Assembly (NCBI GenBank): GCA_937995735.1
Contig: CALKIZ010000039.1
Span: 1-37,950, forward strand
From: an uncultured Neomegalonema sp.
GTDB taxonomy: Bacteria > Pseudomonadota > Alphaproteobacteria > Rhodobacterales > Rhodobacteraceae
Direction: 5' to 3'
DNA: 37,950 nucleotides
A program made the translations under genes and the position numbers. The notes beneath the pieces were generated by a model, which was not told where the DNA came from, did no database searches, and worked only from the letters and a program-made list of their open reading frames with translations. Positions 32,855 to 37,950 of the stretch are shown piece by piece; position 1 is the first letter of the stretch; each line of letters begins with the position of its first letter.

Positions 32855-34090
32855 GTGACAGAACGCACAACCGGCATTGGTTTTCGGGAGTTTGTCGCGC
32901 TGATGGCATCCTTGATTGCAATGGTTGCCCTCAGCATTGACGCCATGTTGCCCGCTCTGACGAGTATCGGCGAAGACCTTGGTGCGGTGAATCCAAATGA
33001 TCCTCAGCTTGTTATCGGTTTGTTTTTTCTCGGCATGGCCGTGGCGCAGTTGGTGTATGGACCGCTATCCGACAGCTTTGGGCGTAAGCCTACGATCTTT
33101 TTGGGCTTGATCATTTACCTGATCGGAAGCGCGCTTTGCTTATTCTCGGAGTCATTGCCTGCTTTGATCACCGGTCGCATCGTTCAAGGAATCGGTGCTG
33201 CAGGGCCGCGAATTGTTGCTAATGCGATTATCAGAGATCGCTATGAGGGCAGGCCGATGGCGAGCGTCACGTCGCTGGTCATGAGTGTGTTTATTGTTGT
33301 GCCTGTTTTTGCTCCATTAGTGGGGCAGGGGATTATGGCGCTGTCAAACTGGCGTATGATCTTTTGGTTCTTGGCGGCATTGGCGGCAGGATTGTGCGTG
33401 TGGTCACAACTACGTCTGAGTGAGACTTTACCCGTAGAAGCGCGCAAGCCGTTTCGGATCGTGCCGATTTTTCGAGCGATGCGCGAGGTCGTGAACAACA
33501 GGCTGTCGCTCGGCTGTACAGTATGCATGGGTTTGATCTTTGCTTCTTTCCTCGCATTTCTGAGTTCGGCGCAACAAATCTTAGGCGAGGCGTATCAACT
33601 CGGAGACTGGTTCCCTATAACATTCAGTTGCCTTGCCACGGTCGTTGGGATCAGTTCAGCGTTTAATTCAAAGCTGGTGTTGCGATACGGAATGCAACGA
33701 ATGGCAACGATTGGCATTTGGATGGTGATTGGCGCGTCGAGCCTGTTTACACTTTGGTCGGTGCTGTTTGGCTTCCCTCCGTTGCCAATTGCACTGATAT
33801 GGCTGGCGTGTTCGGTTGGCAGCATCGGAGTTGTTTTTGGCAATCTCAATGCGATGGCGATGGAACCGCTTGGGCACATTGCAGGGGTAGGAGCCGCGGT
33901 TGTCGGTGCTTTATCATCTTTGATTTCTGTAACGGTCGGTTCGCAGATCGCGCGGTCTTATGATGGGACGGCACAACCTGTTGCGTTGGGGTATGTCATA
34001 TGCGGCGCTTGTGCGCTGATCGCGCTTCGTTGGGGCGCGAAAGAACGTGTGCGAAAAGTTCGTAGCGTGGTGGATGGGCAGGTTAAATGA
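32855..34090 (+). CDS. MFS exporter of the Bcr/CflA family
   Basis: The 411-residue protein is a major facilitator with about 12 hydrophobic segments. LSIDAMLPALTSIGEDLG and YGPLSDSFGRKPTIFLGL (the loop 2-3 motif) and RIVQGIGAAGPRIVANAIIR are typical of the Bcr/CflA drug-efflux group. The start is a GTG at 32855 with GGAG 5 bases upstream. Its end overlaps the following glycosyltransferase by 4 bp (ATGA). Leading an operon with methyltransferase and arsenosugar-type glycosyltransferases, it may export their product or a toxic precursor. The substrate cannot be read. Confidence 0.9.
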   Translation: MTERTTGIGFREFVALMASLIAMVALSIDAMLPALTSIGEDLGAVNPNDPQLVIGLFFLGMAVAQLVYGPLSDSFGRKPTIFLGLIIYLIGSALCLFSESLPALITGRIVQGIGAAGPRIVANAIIRDRYEGRPMASVTSLVMSVFIVVPVFAPLVGQGIMALSNWRMIFWFLAALAAGLCVWSQLRLSETLPVEARKPFRIVPIFRAMREVVNNRLSLGCTVCMGLIFASFLAFLSSAQQILGEAYQLGDWFPITFSCLATVVGISSAFNSKLVLRYGMQRMATIGIWMVIGASSLFTLWSVLFGFPPLPIALIWLACSVGSIGVVFGNLNAMAMEPLGHIAGVGAAVVGALSSLISVTVGSQIARSYDGTAQPVALGYVICGACALIALRWGAKERVRKVRSVVDGQVK

Positions 34091-34773
34091 ACGCGCCTGT
34101 CTCCGTTGTTATTCCGACTTTGAACGCGGCTGATACCATAATGCCAACGCTTGCTTGTCTCGTTGAAGGGGCGGCGGATGGTTTAATCGGTCAGCTTATC
34201 ATTGCCGATGCTGGCTCAAACGATGGAATTGCGGCGATAGCAGACGAGGTTGGTGCGGAGCTTATCACTGCAAAACAAGGACGCGGGCCTCAGTTGCGCG
34301 CGGGTGCAAAAGCAGCGCGCGGAGAGTGGCTGTTGTTTCTTCATGCAGACACCGTTCTTGATGGGGATTGGATCAGGGCCGCGCGGCGGCACATCGAATT
34401 GCATCGATCAAAGGCCGGGTATTTTCGCATTCGGTTTGATAGCGAGCGACCCTATGCGCGGTGGACGGAGGGCTGGACAAATATTCGCGCTGATTGGTTT
34501 AAGCTGCCATTCGGTGATCAGGGCTTGCTAATATCACGCACGCTTTATGATCAAATCGGCGGCTTTGAAGACATTCCATTGATGGAAGATGTTGCTATTA
34601 TTCTGGCCATCGGTCGGCGGCGTTTGAGAAAATTACCGGCGGTCGCCATAACCGATGCGGTACGTTACGAGCGCGACGGGTACTGGAAACGGGGTTGGCG
34701 AAATTGGGGATACTTGACCGCTTATCGTTTAGGCGTGTCACCGCATGTCTTGGCTGAGCGTTACCGTCGGTAG
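34087..34773 (+). CDS. Family 2 glycosyltransferase, arsenosugar-type (TIGR04283-like)
   Basis: The 228-residue enzyme is a small GT-A fold glycosyltransferase: SVVIPTLNAADTIMPTL, IIADAGSNDG, the metal-binding LFLHADT and FGDQGLLISRTLYDQIGGF with PLMEDVAI. These blocks and the short length fit the TIGR04283 family, named for its occurrence in arsenosugar gene sets, where the sugar acceptor step is still unclear. It has no membrane helices. It is coupled to the exporter upstream by a 4-bp overlap and lies 9 bp before tpm. A second family of the same gene set closes the operon at 36913. Confidence 0.85.
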   Translation: MNAPVSVVIPTLNAADTIMPTLACLVEGAADGLIGQLIIADAGSNDGIAAIADEVGAELITAKQGRGPQLRAGAKAARGEWLLFLHADTVLDGDWIRAARRHIELHRSKAGYFRIRFDSERPYARWTEGWTNIRADWFKLPFGDQGLLISRTLYDQIGGFEDIPLMEDVAIILAIGRRRLRKLPAVAITDAVRYERDGYWKRGWRNWGYLTAYRLGVSPHVLAERYRR

Positions 34774-34782
34774 GAGGAAAAC

Positions 34783-35421
34783 TTGGACCATCAATTTTGG
34801 CGCGATAAATGGCACAAGAACGAAATCGGTTTTCACAAAAGCGAAGCACATCCGATGCTGGTTGCTCATTTGGATGATGTGTCACTAACAAAGGGCGCAC
34901 GGATTTTTCTGCCGCTATGTGGAAAAACGCTTGATATTGCGTGGCTACATGAGCGCGGGTATCACGTTCTCGGCGCTGAATTAAGTGAGATTGCGGTTGA
35001 GGCGCTGTTTCAGTCAATGGGTATATCGCCTGAGAAGACACAAATTGGGCAGCTTACGCGCTATAGCGCAGAGAGACTTGATATTTATGCGGGCGATGTT
35101 TTCGAGCTTTCGCAAGAGATGCTTGGCGCGGTGGACGCTATTTATGATCGTGCCGCATTGGTTGCGTTGCCTGAAGATATGCGGACGCGGTATGCGGCGC
35201 ATTTGCCGGAACTAACCAAGACAGCACCGCAACTGTTGATCACATTTGATTATATTCAAACCGAGATGCAAGGCCCGCCATTTTCTGTACCGCTCCGTGA
35301 AGTGCGCCGGTTGTATGATGCGAAATATGATATTGCACCTTTGACAAGTGGTTCCGTTGAAGGTGGCTTAAAAGGACTTTGCCCGGCAATGGAAGAGGTT
35401 TGGTTGTTGCGCGAACTTTAG
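34783..35421 (+). CDS. tpm: Thiopurine S-methyltransferase
   Basis: The 212-residue SAM-dependent methyltransferase matches bacterial TPMT: FWRDKWHKNEIGFHKSEAHP at the start, FLPLCGKTLDIAWLHERGYH as the SAM site, GAELSEIAVEALF and YDRAALVALPEDMR. Bacterial relatives methylate selenium and tellurium oxyanions and thiols. It starts with TTG at 34783 behind a strong AGGAGG five bases upstream, the only sensible start. In an operon with two arsenosugar-type glycosyltransferases it could methylate a metalloid intermediate, but that is inference; TPMT is not the known arsenite methyltransferase. Confidence 0.92.
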   Translation: MDHQFWRDKWHKNEIGFHKSEAHPMLVAHLDDVSLTKGARIFLPLCGKTLDIAWLHERGYHVLGAELSEIAVEALFQSMGISPEKTQIGQLTRYSAERLDIYAGDVFELSQEMLGAVDAIYDRAALVALPEDMRTRYAAHLPELTKTAPQLLITFDYIQTEMQGPPFSVPLREVRRLYDAKYDIAPLTSGSVEGGLKGLCPAMEEVWLLREL

Positions 35422-35498
35422 AGGCTTTACCGTGCGGATGCTTTGCAGATCACGCACAATAGTCTATAAATGACGCAAGATATTTCAGGGAAAACGCC

Positions 35499-36272
35499 AT
35501 GGATGCTATCGTAGAAGAAGACCTGATCATTGACCGTTCAGGAGATCCGCACTGGGAAGCGCGCTGTGATCTTGCGGCGGCGTTTCGCTGGGCAGAGCGC
35601 TATGACCTGCATGAAGGCGTCGCGAACCATTTTTCCTTTGCGGTGTCGGATGATGGAAAACAGTTCCTTTGCAATCCTAATCAGCGTCATTTCAGTCGGA
35701 TATGTGCGTCGGAATTGCTTTTGCTTGACGCCGATGATCCTGATGTTTTGAAAGGACCGAATGCACCGGACCCGACGACATGGGGTTTGCATGGCGCGCT
35801 GCACCGGCGCGTGCCTCATGCAAAATGTGCGATGCATATCCACTCGCATTACGCCACTGTGTTGGCGTGCCTCGAAAATCCTGTCCTTCCGCCTCTCGAT
35901 CAAAATGCCTGCATGTTTTTCGACCGTCAAATCATTGATGGTGAATATGGCGGCCTCGCGTTTGAAGATGAGGGAGAACGCTGCGCCGCGATGTTTTCGG
36001 ACCCCCGCAAAAAAGTAATGGTCATGGGCAATCACGGTATCATGGTTATTGGCGAAACCGTGGGTGACACTTTCAACAGACTGTATTTGTTTGAGCGTGC
36101 TTGCCGTAATTATATTACGGCACTCTCGACGGGCCAACCCCTTAAGATGTTAACGGATGCAGTCGCGGAGAAAGTTGCGAAAGAGATCGAGAGCTATCCT
36201 GTCTCGCACGATATGCACCTTGCCGAATTACGGATGATCCTTGATGAAGAAGGCTCGGATTACGCAGAATGA
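35499..36272 (+). CDS. Class II aldolase/adducin-family protein
   Basis: The 257-residue protein belongs to the zinc-dependent class II aldolase/adducin group. It has DLHEGVANHFSFAV, FLCNPNQRHFSRI, LHGALHRRVPHAKCAMHIHS with the HxH zinc ligands, and MGNHGIMVIG supplying a third His region. Many family members of this length are uncharacterised and act on phosphorylated or free sugars and hydroxyacids. AGGGA lies about 9 bases before the ATG. The 77-bp gap from tpm is the longest within this operon and could hold a second promoter. Its stop overlaps the following gene by 4 bp (ATGA). Confidence 0.88.
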   Translation: MDAIVEEDLIIDRSGDPHWEARCDLAAAFRWAERYDLHEGVANHFSFAVSDDGKQFLCNPNQRHFSRICASELLLLDADDPDVLKGPNAPDPTTWGLHGALHRRVPHAKCAMHIHSHYATVLACLENPVLPPLDQNACMFFDRQIIDGEYGGLAFEDEGERCAAMFSDPRKKVMVMGNHGIMVIGETVGDTFNRLYLFERACRNYITALSTGQPLKMLTDAVAEKVAKEIESYPVSHDMHLAELRMILDEEGSDYAE

Positions 36273-36916
36273 AAACCCGATTCTCGCTTGGAAGCGTCAA
36301 TGGTATAGAAGAATTTGGGCGCTACCGATTGTCGGAAACGTTTTTTGTCCGGGACTTTCTATACAGTACGATAGCTACCCATCATGGTTTCAGGAATTTA
36401 CCGGATGATCCTGAAACCTTTATTGAGGCTGGCAGTAAGTTCTGCAAAACAATTCTTGAACCGCTTCAAAAGACGTTTGGACGCATCGTAATTCGGTCTG
36501 CTTACCGTTCGCCGGAAGTCAATGATTACGGACGTGTACGGTATGGAACCTGTGCCGCAAACGAGAAGAATTACGCTGCCCATATTTGGGATTATCGTAC
36601 CGTGGATGAAGGATTGTTGGGCGCTTCAGCAACTATCGTCATTCCCGCTTACTTGGAACATTACGAACAAACAGGTGAGTGGAAACCATTAGCATGGTGG
36701 TTACATGACCACGTTGATTATCATGAAATGTGTTTTTTCATGCAGCTGTGCGCTTTTAATATTGGGTGGCGGGACAAACCGACTCGTAGAATTGAAAACT
36801 GGATTGACCGAAAACGCCTTTTGACGAAGCCCGGCATGGATAATCATTCCGGTTTACATCATAGCAATTATGCTCATGTCCCTATGCTGTCTGAACAAGG
36901 CTTGGCAGTCGAGTGA
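36269..36916 (+). CDS. Uncharacterised protein with a peptidase M15/Hedgehog-like motif pattern
   Basis: I do not firmly recognise this 215-residue protein. Residues 71-85 read GRIVIRSAYRSPEVN, the strand and RSxYRSPEVN turn found in M15-type D-Ala-D-Ala peptidases, and H105-x2-D108 (AAHIWDYR) could be the first His/Asp zinc pair. LHDHVDYHEMCFF (from about residue 145) offers several His for the second site. The usual S-x-H-x2-G-x-A-x-D box is not intact, so peptidase activity is unsure; a repurposed binding or cyclising role is possible. No signal peptide is present, unusual for a wall peptidase. It is overlapped by 4 bp on both sides (ATGA, GTGA), so it is tightly coupled to the aldolase and glycosyltransferase genes. 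Confidence 0.7.
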   Translation: MKTRFSLGSVNGIEEFGRYRLSETFFVRDFLYSTIATHHGFRNLPDDPETFIEAGSKFCKTILEPLQKTFGRIVIRSAYRSPEVNDYGRVRYGTCAANEKNYAAHIWDYRTVDEGLLGASATIVIPAYLEHYEQTGEWKPLAWWLHDHVDYHEMCFFMQLCAFNIGWRDKPTRRIENWIDRKRLLTKPGMDNHSGLHHSNYAHVPMLSEQGLAVE

Positions 36917-37482
36917 AACCAACGCTCGTTATCTTTGTGAAGGACCCCCGTCCGGGGCGTGTGAAAACGCGGTTGGGCGCGGGGATTGGGATGGCTGCTG
37001 CTGCCCAATGGTTTCGGATGCAAAGTGGGGCGTTGATCCGTCGGTTGTCTCGTGATCCCCGCTGGCGAACCGTCCTCGCCGTTGCGCCCGACAACGCTGT
37101 AAACAGCCGTGTATGGCCGGAGAATGCCGTTTGCTGGCCGCAGGGTTCGGGCGATCTCGGTGCGAGAATGGCGCGTGCGCTGAAGCAATTCGGCCCAGCA
37201 CCGGTACTGATAATCGGCGCGGATATACCGGCAATCGAGACCCGTCATATTGCCGAGGCGATAGAGAGTTTGCGCTCTCACGATGCGGTATTTGGTCCAG
37301 CGCCGGATGGCGGGTATTGGCTCGTTGGCTTGAAAGGCCCGCGCGTGCCGATTTCATTCATGCAAAACGTGCGCTGGTCCAGTAAACATGCCCTCAATGA
37401 TACGATGGCAACATTACCAAATGATACCCGTATCGGCTTGTTAGAAGCTCTTCGCGATGTCGATACAGCTGATGACCTTTGA
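36913..37482 (+). CDS. TIGR04282-like (DUF2064) arsenosugar-type glycosyltransferase
   Basis: The 189-residue protein matches the DUF2064/TIGR04282 family: LVIFVKDPRPGRVKTRLG at the start, LIIGADIPAIETRHIAEAIE in the middle and VFGPAPDGGYWLVGLKGPRV, then the terminal LRDVDTADDL. The family has a nucleotidyltransferase-like GT-A fold and is named from arsenosugar gene sets, where it accompanies TIGR04283. It begins with GTG at 36913, sharing GTGA with the previous stop. It is the last gene of the operon that starts at 32855; the next 78 bp lead to an IS element. Confidence 0.88.
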   Translation: MKPTLVIFVKDPRPGRVKTRLGAGIGMAAAAQWFRMQSGALIRRLSRDPRWRTVLAVAPDNAVNSRVWPENAVCWPQGSGDLGARMARALKQFGPAPVLIIGADIPAIETRHIAEAIESLRSHDAVFGPAPDGGYWLVGLKGPRVPISFMQNVRWSSKHALNDTMATLPNDTRIGLLEALRDVDTADDL

Positions 37483-37541
37483 GGCTTTTTTAAGATTCTA
37501 CAATCCAAAAGACCTTTGCATGATGAGATGAAATGAACACC

Positions 37542-37584
37542 CTCCGGTAAACCCGTAGACTGAGCCGCCCCGGGTTTACCGGAG
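37542..37584. repeat. 14-bp perfect inverted repeat straddling the IS edge
   Basis: CTCCGGTAAACCCG (37542-37555) lies outside the IS element; its exact reverse complement CGGGTTTACCGGAG (37571-37584) is part of the element's terminal repeat. The 15-base spacer contains the IS boundary at 37561. The stem could fold in RNA, but neither strand has a U-run after it, so it is probably not a standard terminator. See findings. Confidence 0.7.
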
Positions 37585-37950
37585 AGTGATTGGATCAAAA
37601 GTCATGCTGCTTTTTCATTTTGCTTCAAGGTATCATAGAATGCGATCTCCGCTTCATTTGGTGTGATATAACCGATAGGCTCGAGAAGACGAGTGTTGTT
37701 GTACCAATCGATCCATTTCATGGTTTCCCATTCGACGGCGCAGGTTGATTTCCAAGGACCGAGCCGCTTGATGACTTCGGTCTTGAATAATCCAATGATG
37801 CTTTCGGCGAGCGCATTGTCATAGGAATCTCCGACGCTGCCGACCGAGCCGTCGATACCTGCATCCGCCAATCTCTCAGTGTATTTTATAGACAGATATT
37901 GGCTGCCGCGATCACTATGATGGATCAATTCATCCGCCTCAGTTGGACAT
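37561..37950 (-). mobile_element. Right-edge fragment of an IS3-family element (3' end)
   Basis: The terminal repeat begins TGAGCCGCCCCGGGTTTACC at 37561 and matches the IS end at position 137 in the opposite sense at about 15 of 25 positions. It encloses the end of a leftward transposase gene whose stop is at 37602 and continues past the window. The left-edge copy shows the other end of what is likely the same element type in the same orientation. Confidence 0.75.
37602..37950 (-). CDS. IS3-family transposase orfB, C-terminal part
   Basis: The frame is open from the window edge (CPTEADELIHHSDRGSQY) to the stop at 37602, so only the last 115 residues are in view. HHSDRGSQY carries the second Asp of the DDE triad, and DNALAESIIGLFKTEVI carries the catalytic Glu. 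YNNTRLLEPIGYITPNEAE is the family's usual end. The first Asp lies beyond the window. It reads as an intact retroviral-integrase-type IS3 transposase as far as visible. The methionine at 37928 is internal and not the start. Confidence 0.92.
   Translation of the reverse strand, partial: CPTEADELIHHSDRGSQYLSIKYTERLADAGIDGSVGSVGDSYDNALAESIIGLFKTEVIKRLGPWKSTCAVEWETMKWIDWYNNTRLLEPIGYITPNEAEIAFYDTLKQNEKAA

Noticed and set aside
37542-37584. The 14-bp inverted repeat as a terminator of the last operon gene
   Set aside because: The loop is 15 bases and no U-run follows on either strand; the right arm belongs to the IS terminal repeat.
1-37950. CRISPR array, tRNA or rRNA genes
   Set aside because: I saw no regularly spaced repeats and no tRNA or rRNA-like segments while reading both strands.

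Overview
The window is most likely chromosomal DNA of an alphaproteobacterium. The evidence is the serC-serA-serB cluster with what looks like the alphaproteobacterial serC leader RNA, the Bcr/CflA exporter and Tad-type vWA proteins, the paired arsenosugar-type glycosyltransferase families, and the dihydroorotase-like subfamily carrying QVHFREPG. Base composition is moderate, with AT-rich spacers, and many genes overlap by four bases (ATGA/GTGA). I cannot name a genus; a Hyphomonadaceae-like bacterium is only a guess. Both ends lie inside IS3-family elements in the same orientation, so the window looks like a contig that broke at repeated IS copies.

Left edge (1-1602): this is a scar region. 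It holds the 5' end of an IS3-type element, a GemA/Mu Gp16-like prophage gene remnant, an IS630 element whose transposase carries a one-base frameshift, and the decapitated 3' end of an nnrU-like membrane protein gene. Next come a molybdenum cofactor operon (mobA-mobB-moeA) with a PEP mutase/isocitrate lyase-type gene (1599-4715), a leftward FKBP isomerase-gpt pair, and a DEAD-box helicase with a DbpA-type C-terminus. A bidirectional terminator separates the helicase from an unrecognised proline-rich secreted or anchored protein. An AT-rich spacer of about 580 bp with four odd-length palindromes leads into the serC leader.

Centre (9211-20118): serC, serA and serB together make serine from 3-phosphoglycerate. 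A TadG-like vWA protein, carB (large subunit of carbamoyl-phosphate synthetase), a P-loop ATPase of unknown role and an isopropylmalate/isocitrate dehydrogenase-family enzyme follow.

Accessory centre (20143-26711): this is the most interesting block. Two divergent operons share a 140-bp control region with two inverted repeats. Leftward: aldehyde dehydrogenase, Rieske oxygenase and luciferase-like flavin monooxygenase, each overlapping the next by 4 bp. Rightward: RidA, a fusion of alpha/beta hydrolase + flavin reductase + an extra domain, and a DUF1185-type protein. The parts list resembles the Rut pyrimidine-degradation system (RutA, RutC, RutD and RutF counterparts) rearranged around a Rieske oxygenase and an aldehyde dehydrogenase. 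I infer an undescribed oxidative route for a nitrogen-containing, possibly cyclic or quaternary-amine, substrate. No regulator or transporter is adjacent.

Right part: an AlgX/AlgJ-type SGNH O-acetyltransferase and a membrane acyltransferase-3 form a leftward pair. A second TadG-like vWA protein with a strong terminator, a YgfZ/GcvT-like protein, and a divergent dihydroorotase-like gene follow. A tightly packed rightward operon (32855-37482) then holds an MFS exporter, a TIGR04283-type glycosyltransferase, thiopurine methyltransferase, a class II aldolase, an M15-peptidase-like protein and a TIGR04282-type glycosyltransferase. It resembles part of an arsenosugar pathway, but ArsM and ArsS are not in view. 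The window ends in the 3' half of an IS3-family transposase; a 14-bp inverted repeat straddles that element's edge.

No tRNA, rRNA or CRISPR array was recognised.
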